Shown in pieces: positions 20,256 through 29,415 of a stretch of 34,255 bases of DNA. Source of the stretch: Mycobacterium sp. (GTDB lineage Bacteria; Actinomycetota; Actinomycetes; Mycobacteriales; Mycobacteriaceae); assembly GCA_003165155.1 (NCBI GenBank), contig PLSK01000244.1, forward strand, positions 2,310 through 36,564. The letters are read 5' to 3'. Under the pieces are notes generated by a model. The model had not been told where the DNA came from. It did not search any database and worked only from the letters and a program-made list of their open reading frames with translations. Every line of letters starts with the position of its first letter. The first letter of the stretch is position 1. Made by a program: the position numbers and the translations under genes.

Positions 20256-21809
20256 ATGCCTTCAAAAGCGCCAAAAACCTCCAGCCATCTGGAGGTGGAG
20301 CGCAAGTTTGACGTCGACGAATCGACGGTGACACCGTCGTTCGAAGGCATCGCTGCGGTGGCCCGGGTCGAGATAGCGCAAGTCGAATCGCTGGACGCCA
20401 CCTACTTTGACACCCCCAAGCAGGACTTGGCGCACAACAAGATCACCCTGCGCCGCCGCACCGGCGGCCACGACGCCGGTTGGCACCTGAAGCTGCCGGC
20501 CGGCCCGGACGCGCGCACCGAGATCCATGCGCCGCTTGACGCGTCAGCTGAAGACACCGTGCCAAGCGAATTGCTGGATGTGGTGTTGGCGATCGTTCGC
20601 GACCGTCCCGTTGCGCCGGTTGCGCGCATCACCACCAAACGCGAAAGCCAGTTGCTGTACAGCGCGCTGAACACTGCGCTGGCGGAGTTCAGCAATGATC
20701 ACGTGATCGCCTGGGCCGCTGATTCCTCGGGGGGGCCCGACTCGGAACCGCAGCAACAGGAGTGGCGCGAGTGGGAGCTGGAGCTCGTCGGGACGAACGG
20801 GTCTCCGGACACCGAACTGTTGAGCCGGTTGGGCAATCGGCTGCTCGATGCCGGTGCCGCACCCGCCGGGCACGGCTCCAAACTGGCGCGGGTGCTCGGC
20901 GCAACGGCGCAGTCCAATGGCGCCGCGCCGGCACCTACGGATCCGCTGCACCGTGCGGTGGCCGAGCAGGTCGACGAACTGTTGGTGTGGGATCGGGCGG
21001 TACGCGCCGACGCCTACGACGCGGTACACCAGATGCGGGTAACCACCCGCAAGATCCGCAGCCTGTTGCGTGACTCGCACGATTCATTCGGCTTGGTGGA
21101 CGGCGACTCGGTCCTCGACGAATTGCGTGAGCTTGCCGGCGTCCTGGGCGTGGCCCGCGATGCGGAGGTGCTCGCCGAGCGCTACGAGCGCCAGCTGGAC
21201 CAGCTGGCACCGGAGCTGGTGCGTGGGCCCGTATGGGAGCGCCTGGTCGCCGGCGCCCGGCGCCGCTACGAGACCGGGTTGCGGCGGTCGCTGATCGCGA
21301 TGCGGTCGCAGCGATACTTCCGCTTGCTCGACGCCCTCGACTCGATAGTGGCCGAAATTCCTGACGCTCAGTCGGACCAGAAAGCAACGCCGGTCACCAT
21401 TGATGCCGCCTACAAAAAGGTCCGAAAGGCCGCGAAGGCGGCCGACAGCCAGGGGCAGGACGAAGACCCCGACTCCCCCGAGACCGAGGCCGAGCACGAT
21501 CAAGACGCGGCGCTGCACCTGATCCGCAAGCGCGCCAAGCGCCTTCGCTACACCGCGGCCGCCACGGGCGAGGACGAGGTATCCAAGCAAGCCAAGGCCA
21601 TCCAGACGCTGCTCGGTGATCACCATGACAGCGTGGTCAGCCGCGAGAACCTGGTTGAGCAGGCCGAAGTTGCCCATGTCGCCGGCGAGGACACCTTCAC
21701 CTACGGCCTGCTCTACCAACTGGAGACCGAACTGGCCGACAGTTGTCGCGCACAGCTCGGTGACGCGCTGCACAAACTCGACAAGTCGGTGCGCACAGCG
21801 CGGGGCTAG
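20256..21809 (+). CDS. CYTH-CHAD domain protein (Rv2226-like)
   Basis: A protein of 517 residues with two domains. The CYTH domain (about 10-215) begins with the ExExK-type motif LEVERKFDV and has the acidic/basic tunnel pattern typical of triphosphate-binding enzymes (YFDTPKQDL, ITLRRRTGG, WHLKLPAG). The CHAD domain (about 225-510) is helical and rich in conserved His/Arg (VHQMRVTTRKIRSLLR, IRKRAKRLRYTAAAT, LLGDHHDS), as in polyphosphate-binding CHAD proteins. A charged linker (SQGQDEDPDSPETEAEHDQD) lies inside the CHAD region. A role in inorganic triphosphate or polyphosphate metabolism is likely from the family, but the substrate is not shown. The start has CGGAG about nine bases upstream. 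It ends 88 bp from rnpB, which is convergent, as in M. tuberculosis. Confidence 0.93.
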   Translation: MPSKAPKTSSHLEVERKFDVDESTVTPSFEGIAAVARVEIAQVESLDATYFDTPKQDLAHNKITLRRRTGGHDAGWHLKLPAGPDARTEIHAPLDASAEDTVPSELLDVVLAIVRDRPVAPVARITTKRESQLLYSALNTALAEFSNDHVIAWAADSSGGPDSEPQQQEWREWELELVGTNGSPDTELLSRLGNRLLDAGAAPAGHGSKLARVLGATAQSNGAAPAPTDPLHRAVAEQVDELLVWDRAVRADAYDAVHQMRVTTRKIRSLLRDSHDSFGLVDGDSVLDELRELAGVLGVARDAEVLAERYERQLDQLAPELVRGPVWERLVAGARRRYETGLRRSLIAMRSQRYFRLLDALDSIVAEIPDAQSDQKATPVTIDAAYKKVRKAAKAADSQGQDEDPDSPETEAEHDQDAALHLIRKRAKRLRYTAAATGEDEVSKQAKAIQTLLGDHHDSVVSRENLVEQAEVAHVAGEDTFTYGLLYQLETELADSCRAQLGDALHKLDKSVRTARG

Positions 21810-21820
21810 TGCCCAATCCT

Positions 21821-21883
21821 CCACGAAAGTGCAACTGGCGACGGCTCTACTCGGTAAACGCCCAGCTGAACGCACTCTCGCGG
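21821..21883. repeat. dispersed hairpin repeat, copy 1
   Basis: An imperfect inverted repeat just after the CYTH-CHAD stop. The left arm CCACGAAAGTGCAACTGGCG pairs, with a bulge and mismatches, with CGCCCAGCTGAACGCACTCTCGCGG. The 19-mer CGAAAGTGCAACTGGCGAC (21824-21842) is identical to the minus-strand arm of the repeat at 31947-32011. It sits between convergent genes and may act as a terminator. Confidence 0.55.
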
Positions 21884-21897
21884 CCAGCACTGCGGGG

Positions 21898-22309
<412 letters not shown>

Positions 22310-22317
22310 CGACGAAT

Positions 22318-22323
22318 ACGGTA
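22318..22323 (-). promoter_or_regulatory. candidate -10 element of rnpB
   Basis: On the minus strand TACCGT lies eight bases before the predicted first base of RNase P RNA and fits the mycobacterial TAnnnT -10 consensus. No clear -35 box is visible at the expected distance. Confidence 0.35.
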
Positions 22324-22419
22324 CCCCGTCGCTTAATCTCCAGGCCAGCGCGGTGGCGTCCGGCGTTTGCCGGTGCTCGACCATTGCCCAACACTGACTC
22401 TTGGTGTCAGGCTGACCGA

Positions 22420-23595
22420 ATGACAGAAACCGAAGGGTTCATCGACCAAGCCGCAACCGGGCTCGCGGAGCCGCAGCCAATGTACAAGGTATTGCGCGAG
22501 ACGAACCCGGTGTTTCGGTCGCCAGGCGTGGTGGTTCTCAGCCGCCTGACCGACATCGAGATGGTGCTCAAACACACGGAGCTGTTTTCGTCGAATATGG
22601 ATGCGGTCGATCTGGGCACTATCCGGCCACTCATTCCGTTGCAAGTCGATCCGCCCGAGCACGCGAAGTACCGTCGCATCCTCGATCCGCTGTTCACCCC
22701 GCGGGAGATGAACCGTCGCGAACCACAAGTAGCCGCGCTGGTGAACGAGATGATCGACCGGTTCGCCGACCGGGGCGAGTGCGATTTCCACGAAGAGTTC
22801 GCGGTGCCGTTTCCCTGCACGGTCTTTCTGCAATTGCTGGGCCTGCCGCTGGAAGATCTCGACAAGTTTCTGGAATGGAAGGACGCCGTGATCCGCCCAG
22901 AGGGCGCCGCGGGCTACGACGGCCGGCACGACGCCTCAGCACCGGTGGCGCTAGAGATTTACGAATACTTCGAGAAGGCCATCGACGACCACATCGCCAG
23001 CCCGCGCGACGACGTGCTGTCCGCGATGATCGAGGCGAACCTCAAAGAGGAGGGGCGGCCGTTGTCCCGCGAGGAGCTACTCGACATCTGCTTCCTGTTC
23101 CTGATCGCGGGACTCGACACAGTCACCGACTCGCTGGACTGCTTCTTTGTGTACCTGGCACGACACCCCGACCACCGTCATCAGCTGGTCGAGGATCCCG
23201 ATGTGCTGCCGCATGCGATCGAGGAGTTGTTGCGCTGGGAGACGCCGGTGCCCGGTGTCGCTCGGGTGGCCATGCAAGACGTCGAGGTGGGAGGATGCCC
23301 GATCAGTAAGGGCGAACGGGTCAGCCCGCTACTTGGTGCGGCGAATACGGACCCGGCCGAATTCCCCGATCCCGAGCTGGTTGACTTCAATCGCAACCCG
23401 AACCGGCACCGCGCGTTCGGCGGAGGTCCGCACCGTTGCCTGGGATCCCACCTGGCCCGCATGGAGCTGCGGGTGGCGATGCGCGAATTCCACCGGCGCA
23501 TACCGAATTACCAGATCAAGCCCGGCACCGAGCTGGTCTTTACGGCAGCGCTGCGCTCGGTGGAATCGTTGCCACTGGTCTTTCCGGTGCCATGA
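22420..23595 (+). CDS. cytochrome P450
   Basis: A soluble bacterial P450 of 391 residues. Visible motifs are the C-helix PPEHAKYRRILDPLF, I-helix oxygen-binding LIAGLDTVTDSL, the K-helix ExxR in EELLRWETPV, and the heme loop FGGGPHRCLGSHLA with the iron-ligand Cys340. It would oxidise an unidentified, probably lipid-like, substrate using electrons from the ferredoxin encoded immediately downstream, with which it overlaps by 4 bp. The ORF-track start lies inside rnpB; ATG 22420 (MTETEGFIDQA) gives a normal P450 length. No good ribosome binding site precedes it, so initiation may be leaderless or weak. In M. tuberculosis this position holds Rv2227, a different gene. I cannot assign a CYP family from sequence alone. 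Confidence 0.93.
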   Translation: MTETEGFIDQAATGLAEPQPMYKVLRETNPVFRSPGVVVLSRLTDIEMVLKHTELFSSNMDAVDLGTIRPLIPLQVDPPEHAKYRRILDPLFTPREMNRREPQVAALVNEMIDRFADRGECDFHEEFAVPFPCTVFLQLLGLPLEDLDKFLEWKDAVIRPEGAAGYDGRHDASAPVALEIYEYFEKAIDDHIASPRDDVLSAMIEANLKEEGRPLSREELLDICFLFLIAGLDTVTDSLDCFFVYLARHPDHRHQLVEDPDVLPHAIEELLRWETPVPGVARVAMQDVEVGGCPISKGERVSPLLGAANTDPAEFPDPELVDFNRNPNRHRAFGGGPHRCLGSHLARMELRVAMREFHRRIPNYQIKPGTELVFTAALRSVESLPLVFPVP

Positions 23596-23795
23596 CCCAG
23601 GTATCCGTCGATGTCGACCGCTGCACCGGCCATGGGCGCTGTTACACCTTGGCGCCCAATGTCTTCGACGCCGACGAGGTCGGCCACGCCATCGTGCTCG
23701 TCGGGGAAGTCTCCGATGAACTCGAGGCGCAGGCCGTCGCCGGTGAGCGGAACTGCCCGGAGGGGGCAATCACGCTATCGGCGAGTCACAAATAA
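23592..23795 (+). CDS. 3Fe-4S-type ferredoxin, P450 redox partner
   Basis: A protein of 67 residues. The cluster motif is Cys11-x2-His14-x2-Cys17 (CTGHGRC) with Cys55-Pro near the C-terminus. His replaces the second Cys of the usual CxxCxxC, a variant seen in many mycobacterial P450-linked ferredoxins and consistent with a 3Fe-4S cluster. The ATG overlaps the P450 stop (ATGA), so the two are translationally coupled and almost certainly work together. The last 10 bp overlap the 3' end of the convergent RNase H gene. Confidence 0.92.
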   Translation: MTQVSVDVDRCTGHGRCYTLAPNVFDADEVGHAIVLVGEVSDELEAQAVAGERNCPEGAITLSASHK

Positions 23796-24895
23796 CTGGT
23801 CTGGTTCACCAGCCGCACCGAAGACGCTCCGTCGGAATAGAACTCGGCGATGCTTAGCGATGCCAGGTCAAGATGCAACCGATACAGAATTCCCGGGCCG
23901 GCCTCCAGTGCGAGCCGCAGCAGCATCTTGATCGGCGTCACATGTGATACCAGCAGAACCGTCGCGTCTTGGTGTCCGGCCACGATCCGGTCGCGTGCCC
24001 TGGATACGCGCTCAAGCGCTTCGTCGAAGCTTTCACCGCCCGGGGGCGTGGTCGCGGTGTCACGTAGCCAACGGCTATGCAGGTCCGGATCACGTTGTGC
24101 GGCCTCGGCGAAGGTCAACCCTTCCCAGGCCCCGAAATCGGTTTCAATCAGGTCGTCGTCGACGGTGACGTCCAGACCCAGCGCCTTGGCGGCCGCCGTC
24201 GCGGTGTCGTACGCGCGTTGCAATGGCGATGAGATCACGGCGGCGATCCCGCCGCGCTGCGCCAGATACCGCGCCGCCGCCGCTGCCTGCCGCCGTCCCA
24301 ATTCGGTCAGCTCCGGGTTGCCACGCCCGGAGTAACGCCGCTCCACCGACAATGCGGTCTGCCCATGTCGCAGCAGCAGCAGCTGGGTCGGTGCACCGCG
24401 CGCGCCCGTCCAGCCGGGCGCTGCCAGGGGTTGTGTCGCTTTCGCAGGCTCATCCACGGTCGCAGGAGCATTCTCTGCCCCGCCGTCGATCTCAGCTTCG
24501 GCGTCCATGGCCTCGTTCGCCAACCGATCGGCGTGCTTGTTGCGCTCACGCGGAATCCACGTGTACCTGATCCGGTCGAACCGCGCCGCCACCTTCCGGG
24601 CCTCGGCATTCAGCTCGATGAGGTCGGGGTGTTTGACCTTCCACCGCCCGGACATCTGCTCGACGACCAGCTTGGAATCCATGAAGACCGCGACCTCGGT
24701 GGCACCCACTTCCACGGCAGCGTCCAAACCTGCTATCAGGCCGCGGTATTCGGCGACATTGTTGGTCGCTCGCCCGATCGCCTGCTTAGCCTCGGCCAGC
24801 ACGGTCGTGCGGTCCGCGCTCAACACCACCACGCCGTATCCGGCCGGCCCAGGGTTGCCTCGCGAGCCGCCGTCGGCTTCGATGACAACTTCCAC
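23786..24895 (-). CDS. bifunctional RNase H/acid phosphatase (Rv2228c-like)
   Basis: A protein of 369 residues with two domains. The N-terminal RNase HI domain (1-135) has the acidic active site: EADGGSRGNPGPAGYG, NNVAEYRGLI, VFMDSKLVVEQM and NKHADRLAN. A variable linker follows. The C-terminal phosphoglycerate-mutase-like phosphatase domain (about 165-369) carries LLLRHGQT, SSPLQRAYDTA, LIETDFGAWEGL and SHVTPIKML. In M. tuberculosis the orthologue degrades RNA in RNA-DNA hybrids, and its phosphatase half has been associated with alpha-ribazole phosphatase activity in cobalamin synthesis, which suits cobC two genes upstream. The GTG start overlaps the zinc-ribbon stop by one base (TAGTG). Its 3' end overlaps the convergent ferredoxin gene. 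Confidence 0.95.
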   Translation of the reverse strand: MEVVIEADGGSRGNPGPAGYGVVVLSADRTTVLAEAKQAIGRATNNVAEYRGLIAGLDAAVEVGATEVAVFMDSKLVVEQMSGRWKVKHPDLIELNAEARKVAARFDRIRYTWIPRERNKHADRLANEAMDAEAEIDGGAENAPATVDEPAKATQPLAAPGWTGARGAPTQLLLLRHGQTALSVERRYSGRGNPELTELGRRQAAAAARYLAQRGGIAAVISSPLQRAYDTATAAAKALGLDVTVDDDLIETDFGAWEGLTFAEAAQRDPDLHSRWLRDTATTPPGGESFDEALERVSRARDRIVAGHQDATVLLVSHVTPIKMLLRLALEAGPGILYRLHLDLASLSIAEFYSDGASSVRLVNQTSYL

Positions 24896-25629
24896 TAGTC
24901 GAATCCCTTGACCCGCAAGAGGATCGCGTTACATTCCGGGCAGCGCACCACCTCGTCCTCGGCGGCCGCAGTGATGCCGGCGAGGTCGCCACGGCCGATC
25001 TCGATCCGGCAGGCACCACACCGATGTCCCAGCAGTGCCGCGGCACCCGGCCCTCCCCCGGCGCGCTGGCGCTCGTAGAGCGCAGACAGGGCCGGGTCCA
25101 GCGTCGCGGTCAGCACGTCGCGCCGCGATAAATGCTGCTGACGGGCCTGCCCGATTTCGGCAAGTGCGGCGTCCAGTGCCAGTTGCGCGCTGGCCAGGTC
25201 AACCTGCAGCGCATCGATTGCCTGCAGCTCGGCGTTCAGCTGGGCATCCACTTCCTCGCGGCTCTCCATCACCTCCAGCAAGGAATCTTCCAGGCTGCTC
25301 TGGCGTCGTTGCAGGGTCTCAAGCTCGTGCTGCAAATCCGACTGGTGCTTAGGGTCCGTCGTACCCGAACTGAGTAGCTTGCGGTCTCTGTCTTCGCGCT
25401 GGCGCACCGCGTCGATCTCCGACTCGAATCGCGACACCTGGCCATCCAGATCTTCCAACGTGATGCGCGCCGCGGCCAGCCGGTCGTTGACGGCACTGTG
25501 CTCAGCCTGTATCGACTCGTAGGCCTCTCGCTCCGGCAGATGGGTGGCCCGATGCGCGATCTGGGACAGCTCAGCATCCAGCTTCGCCACCTCTAATAGC
25601 GACCGCTGCTGTGCTACTTCGGCTTTCAT
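24895..25629 (-). CDS. coiled-coil C4-type zinc ribbon protein (Rv2229c-like)
   Basis: A protein of 244 residues. About residues 5-175 form a long charged helical, coiled-coil region ([38 protein letters not shown]). The C-terminus is a zinc ribbon with CxxC pairs in [12 protein letters not shown] and [10 protein letters not shown]. The family is conserved in actinobacteria beside NIF3 and RNase H; a nucleic-acid or transcription-associated role is often assumed but not proven. ATG 25629 overlaps the NIF3 stop (ATGA) and follows GGAGAG; the 46 extra N-terminal residues in the ORF track are read from inside the NIF3 gene and are rejected. Confidence 0.93.
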   Translation of the reverse strand: MKAEVAQQRSLLEVAKLDAELSQIAHRATHLPEREAYESIQAEHSAVNDRLAAARITLEDLDGQVSRFESEIDAVRQREDRDRKLLSSGTTDPKHQSDLQHELETLQRRQSSLEDSLLEVMESREEVDAQLNAELQAIDALQVDLASAQLALDAALAEIGQARQQHLSRRDVLTATLDPALSALYERQRAGGGPGAAALLGHRCGACRIEIGRGDLAGITAAAEDEVVRCPECNAILLRVKGFD

Positions 25630-26765
25630 GACTGATCTCTCCAGGGCTCGACGTGCTCGACGTTCCAAGGGTCGGTGCGGATGGTGCTCACACGCACCTG
25701 CAGGGCCGCGAACCGCGACCTCAGTACGTTGGCCGCCTGTTCGCACCACGGGAATTCGCTTGCCCAATGCGCGACGTCGACCAGGGCGACGTCCGAAGCC
25801 CGGCGGTGTTCGTCGGCCGGATGGTGTCGCAGATCTGCCGTGACGTACGCCTGCACGTTCGCTGCCGCCGCGGTTGCCAGGAGCGAGTCGCCGGCGCCAC
25901 CGCAGACCGCAACCCGCGACACCGGCATGTCGGGGTCCCCAGCGGCGCGCACACCCCAGGAGGTTCGCGGCAAAACGGCGCCCACACGGGAGACGAAGGC
26001 GCTCAGCGATTCGGGTTGGGGCAGGGTGCCGATGCGGCCCAGCCCGGCGTCGCTGGGCGCCGGCACCATCGAGAAGATGTCGAACGCCGGCTCCTCGTAG
26101 GGATGCGCGGCGCGCATCGCCGATAACACATCGGCCCGCAGTCGCGGGGGTGCGACGACCTCGAATCGGTCTTCGGCGACTCGCTCGACGTTGCCGATGC
26201 TGCCTATTGCGGGCGATGCCCCGTCATGCGGCAGGAACTGCCCGATGCCTTCCACGCTCCAGCTGCAATGCGAATAGTCGCCGATCTGGCCGGCGCCGGC
26301 CGCAAATACCGCCGCCTGCACCGCCGCCGCGTTCTCGCGCGGCACATAGACGATCCACTTGTCGAGGTCAGCCGCGGCGGATCGTGGCTCGAGCGCGGCC
26401 TCAACGCGGAGGCCAAGGGCGTCAGCCAGTGCGTCGGAGACACCGGGTGACGCCGAGTCGGCGTTGGTGTGCGCGGTGAAAAGCGAACGCCCGGTTCGGA
26501 TCAGGCGATGTAAGAGCGCACCCTTGGGCGTGTTGGCCGCGACGGTGTCGACCCCCCGCAATAGCAGCGGGTGATGGGCCAGCAGCAGACCGGCATCGGG
26601 AACTTCGTCAACCACAGCCGGGGTCGCGTCCACCGCGATGGTCACCGAATCAAGCGCATCCTCGGGGTCACCGCACACCAGCCCAACCGAATCCCACGGT
26701 TGGGCAAGGCGGGGTGGGTAGGCCTCATCCAGCACCTCGATGACGTCGGCCAGCCGAACGCTCAC
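25626..26765 (-). CDS. NIF3/DUF34-type metal-binding protein (Rv2230c-like)
   Basis: A protein of 379 residues, the same length as Rv2230c. It has the NIF3 metal-site motifs [17 protein letters not shown] near the N-terminus and [11 protein letters not shown] near the C-terminus. A YqfO-type insert lies in the middle ([36 protein letters not shown]). Annotation as GTP cyclohydrolase I type 2 is common for this family but poorly supported, so the biochemical role is open. The start is GTG 26765 ([13 protein letters not shown]), preceded by GGGAGG and overlapping the cobC stop (GTGA). The 140 extra residues in the ORF track lie within cobC. Confidence 0.94.
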   Translation of the reverse strand: MSVRLADVIEVLDEAYPPRLAQPWDSVGLVCGDPEDALDSVTIAVDATPAVVDEVPDAGLLLAHHPLLLRGVDTVAANTPKGALLHRLIRTGRSLFTAHTNADSASPGVSDALADALGLRVEAALEPRSAAADLDKWIVYVPRENAAAVQAAVFAAGAGQIGDYSHCSWSVEGIGQFLPHDGASPAIGSIGNVERVAEDRFEVVAPPRLRADVLSAMRAAHPYEEPAFDIFSMVPAPSDAGLGRIGTLPQPESLSAFVSRVGAVLPRTSWGVRAAGDPDMPVSRVAVCGGAGDSLLATAAAANVQAYVTADLRHHPADEHRRASDVALVDVAHWASEFPWCEQAANVLRSRFAALQVRVSTIRTDPWNVEHVEPWRDQS

Positions 26766-27811
26766 CGGCGCCTCCCGTCGTTCGCGATGTCCTGAACCAG
26801 CAACGGCCACTCCGCGCGGACCGCCGCCCGTAGATAGCGATCGCCCAGGCCCACGAACGTGTCGCACCGGCGGACCGCGATTCCGTTGTTCAGCAGGCGT
26901 TTTCGGATGACTTCGGCGTCGCGCATGCGGAACAGCACAAACGGGGCCCTGCCGTCGACCACATCGGCGCCCACCGATGCCAGACCGGCCGCCATTTCGG
27001 AACGCAACGCGGCCAATCGCACCGCATCGGCCGCGGCTTCGGCGACGGCTTCGGCAGCGCAGCAGGCTGCAATGGCCGCCAGTTGCAGCGTCCCCACCGC
27101 CCAGTGCGCGCGCTGTCTGGTCAACCGGGCCAGTACATCTGGCGAGCCAAGCGCGTAGCCCACCCGCAGTCCCGCCAAAGACCACGTCTTCGTCAAACTG
27201 CGCAGCACCAGCACGTCCGGAAGTGAGTAACCGGCCAGCGAGTCCGGCTCACCGGGAACCGCGTCGGCGAACGCTTCGTCGATCACCAGGATTCGTCCCG
27301 GCCTGCGCAGCGCAAGGAGCTGCTCGCGACGGTGCAGCACCGACGTGGGGTTGGTCGGATTGCCCACCACGACCAGGTCGGCGTCGTCGGGCACCCCGCC
27401 GCTATCCAAGACGCTATCCAGACCGAACGGCGGATCGAGCACGACATGATGTACCGGCACACCGGCCCCAGATAGCGCCACCGCCGGTTCGGTGAACGAG
27501 GGCGCGATGACCGCCGCCCGCCGCGGACGCAGGTTGGGCAACAAAGCGAACCCCTCGGCCGCCCCGGCCAGCGGCAGCACCTCGTCGCGGGCCCGGTTAT
27601 GCCGCCCGGCGACCGCGTCTTGCGCCAGACGCGCATCCTCGACGCTGGGATAGGAAGCCAGATCCGGCAGCCGAGCCGCCAGCCGTTGCACCAGCCAATC
27701 CGGCGGTTGGGCCTGACGGACGTTGACGGCGAAGTCCAGCATGCCGGGCGCGACGGCCTGGTCACCGTGGTAGCGCGCCGCTGCAAGCGGGCTCGGATCC
27801 AGCATCGCCAT
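26762..27811 (-). CDS. cobC: PLP-dependent aminotransferase CobC-like (Rv2231c)
   Basis: A protein of 349 residues, a class I/II fold-type I aminotransferase of the histidinol-phosphate aminotransferase/threonine-phosphate decarboxylase group. Motifs are [18 protein letters not shown] and the PLP-lysine loop [20 protein letters not shown] with Lys208. It is annotated as CobC because of its link to cobalamin synthesis (aminopropanol arm), although some related enzymes act on histidinol phosphate. The gene heads the tightly overlapping cobC–NIF3–zinc ribbon–RNase H run. No strong ribosome binding site is seen; an ATG two codons downstream (MLDPSP) could also be used. Confidence 0.85.
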   Translation of the reverse strand: MAMLDPSPLAAARYHGDQAVAPGMLDFAVNVRQAQPPDWLVQRLAARLPDLASYPSVEDARLAQDAVAGRHNRARDEVLPLAGAAEGFALLPNLRPRRAAVIAPSFTEPAVALSGAGVPVHHVVLDPPFGLDSVLDSGGVPDDADLVVVGNPTNPTSVLHRREQLLALRRPGRILVIDEAFADAVPGEPDSLAGYSLPDVLVLRSLTKTWSLAGLRVGYALGSPDVLARLTRQRAHWAVGTLQLAAIAACCAAEAVAEAAADAVRLAALRSEMAAGLASVGADVVDGRAPFVLFRMRDAEVIRKRLLNNGIAVRRCDTFVGLGDRYLRAAVRAEWPLLVQDIANDGRRR

Positions 27812-27824
27812 CAGGGAAACACTA

Positions 27825-27866
27825 GTGCGGCGCCGACGATGTCGACATCGGCGGTGCGCCCCGCAC
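27825..27866 (-). terminator. nested palindrome between the lipoprotein gene and cobC
   Basis: A perfect 14-bp palindrome CGATGTCGACATCG (27837-27850) sits inside an outer GTGCGG/CCGCAC pair (27825-27830 and 27861-27866). It lies 10 nt after the stop of the lipoprotein gene and about 14 nt before the cobC start. It can be read as a terminator, or as a dimer-binding operator for the cobC operon. Confidence 0.45.
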
Positions 27867-27875
27867 GGGCGGCTA

Positions 27876-28610
27876 TTACTGTTTGTCGACTTTGTCGGCG
27901 ATCTGACCTGCGACCTTGACGGCGAAGTCTGCCGGGTCCTTGCGCATCAACGCAATATCGATCGCCACGTTGTTGTGTACGGTCAGCGCCCGCTGGAAAG
28001 TGATGATCGTCGGGGGCGAGTTGAAGTTAACGGTGTTCGTCACGGTAACGCTCAATGTTCCGTTGGCGTTGGAGAAAGGTCCCGTCTTCCAGCTGAGCTC
28101 GGGGAGGTCCGCGCTGGCAGGCATGGTGAATTGGCGGTCGGCACAGGCCGGCCAGCGCTGGGAGGAGTTGGTGAAGAAGTCATTCGCCTCCTTAGCGGAG
28201 GGGAACAGCACGAGCGCTTGCGCAAGCTCGATGTCCTGGTCGTTGTTCAGGGATGTGACGTCGTCGTCCCCGCTGACCGCGGTGTTGCCGCTGCCGGCGT
28301 ATACGGGTGTCCCCACCGGGCCCAGGATGTACAGGCACTCGTCGGGGAATTTCCACGCCCCGCTCGTCGGCGGCGGGTCGCTCGAAAGCTTGTCGATCTT
28401 GTCTTTGCTCTTCGATCCAGTGACGCCCAGCAAGCTGTCGATCTCGGCCGGCGTGAGCAAAAGATTCGCCAGCGCTGCCTGCGCGACCGGAGGCTTCGAT
28501 GAAGTCGTGGTCGTGGATGACGACGCGGGGCCACTCTGGTTTCCGCCGCCGCACGAGACGATCAAGATCGAGACAACGGCGACGGAGAATGCGGCACTCA
28601 ATTGGCGCAT
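27876..28610 (-). CDS. PknH_C-like sensor domain lipoprotein
   Basis: A protein of 244 residues. A lipoprotein signal peptide (MRQLSAAFSVAVVSILIVSC) is followed by a Ser/Thr-rich spacer (SSSTTTTSSKPP). The extracytoplasmic domain resembles the PknH_C sensor domain found on mycobacterial Ser/Thr kinases and many Lpp/Lpq lipoproteins: LLLTPAEIDSLLG, a Cys in PDECLYILG, SQRWPACADRQF and a final CK-less beta region. It is membrane-anchored outside the cell; the ligand is unknown. ATG 28610 has AAGGGTG upstream; the TTG at 28628 overlaps that site. It is divergent from ptkA. The assignment rests on motif layout, not a database match. Confidence 0.8.
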   Translation of the reverse strand: MRQLSAAFSVAVVSILIVSCGGGNQSGPASSSTTTTSSKPPVAQAALANLLLTPAEIDSLLGVTGSKSKDKIDKLSSDPPPTSGAWKFPDECLYILGPVGTPVYAGSGNTAVSGDDDVTSLNNDQDIELAQALVLFPSAKEANDFFTNSSQRWPACADRQFTMPASADLPELSWKTGPFSNANGTLSVTVTNTVNFNSPPTIITFQRALTVHNNVAIDIALMRKDPADFAVKVAGQIADKVDKQ

Positions 28611-28703
28611 GCGTTGATCACCCTTCAATGGATCCCCATTTCAAATGCCGCGAGCGAAAGGAGCACATCCGGAACCGGCGGTTCACGCCGATCCGCAGTC
28701 GTC

Positions 28704-28709
28704 GACAAT
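28704..28709 (+). promoter_or_regulatory. candidate -10 element for leaderless ptkA
   Basis: GACAAT lies six bases before the GTG at 28716, which has no usable ribosome binding site. This spacing would put the transcription start on or next to the GTG, giving a leaderless message, as is common in mycobacteria. The 105-bp gap to the divergent lipoprotein gene also holds GAAAGGAG at 28658-28665, which has no in-frame start at a useful distance. Confidence 0.35.
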
Positions 28710-28715
28710 GGGACC

Positions 28716-29411
28716 GTGACAGATACGATCTCGGCCGGGGCCGACGCACAACCCGGCCCGGGGGAAGCGCCGCAACTGGTGATCTTCGATCTCGATGGCA
28801 CCCTCACTGATTCCGCGGAAGGCATCGTCGCCAGCTTCCTGCATGCGCTCAGCCAAGTCGGCGCCGCGGTGCCCGAGGGTGACCTGGCCGCCCGGATCGT
28901 CGGCCCGCCGATGGATGACACCTTTCGCGCCCTGGGACTCGGCGAGTCCACCGACGCGGCGATAACGGCCTTCCGCGCCGAATACGGCACCCGGGGCTGG
29001 GCGATGAACACCGTGTTCGACGGGATCGTCGCGTTGCTGGCCGACCTGCGCGCCGCCGGTGTCCGGCTGGCTGTGGCCACGTCCAAGCTGGAACCGACGG
29101 CACGGCTGATCCTCGCCCATTTCGGGCTCGAGCAGCATTTCGAGGTCATCGCGGGTGCGAGCCCGGATGGCTCGCGCAAGACTAAAGAGGAGGTTTTGGC
29201 CCACGCGCTGGAGCAGCTACAGCCGCTGCCCGAACTTGTGTTGATGGTCGGTGACCGCAGCCACGACGTGGACGGGGCGGCCACGCACGGTATCGCCACC
29301 GTGGTCGTCGGGTGGGGTTACGGGCAGGACGACTTCGCCGACGGGCGCAGCAGCACCGGCGTGACACACGCCCCGACGATCGACGAGCTGCGGAGGGCTT
29401 TAGGTGTCTAA
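28716..29411 (+). CDS. ptkA: HAD-superfamily protein tyrosine kinase PtkA
   Basis: A protein of 231 residues from the GTG at 28716, with a HAD fold: motif I VIFDLDGTLTDSA, motif II VATSK, motif III Lys (RKTKEE) and motif IV MVGDRSHDVDGA. The M. tuberculosis orthologue Rv2232 (291 residues) is a HAD-type tyrosine kinase that phosphorylates PtpA, encoded next door; its autophosphorylated Tyr corresponds to the Tyr in VVVGWGYG here. The start is uncertain. The ORF runs 38 codons further back to ATG 28602, but that would overlap the divergent lipoprotein gene. In either case the N-terminal disordered region is much shorter than in M. tuberculosis. It is followed at 4 bp by ptpA. Confidence 0.85.
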   Translation: MTDTISAGADAQPGPGEAPQLVIFDLDGTLTDSAEGIVASFLHALSQVGAAVPEGDLAARIVGPPMDDTFRALGLGESTDAAITAFRAEYGTRGWAMNTVFDGIVALLADLRAAGVRLAVATSKLEPTARLILAHFGLEQHFEVIAGASPDGSRKTKEEVLAHALEQLQPLPELVLMVGDRSHDVDGAATHGIATVVVGWGYGQDDFADGRSSTGVTHAPTIDELRRALGV

Positions 29412-29415
29412 AAGG

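Noticed and set aside
25630-25767. 46-residue upstream extension of the zinc ribbon protein
   Set aside because: Read from within the NIF3 gene; the ATGA overlap start at 25629 has GGAGAG and gives the family length.
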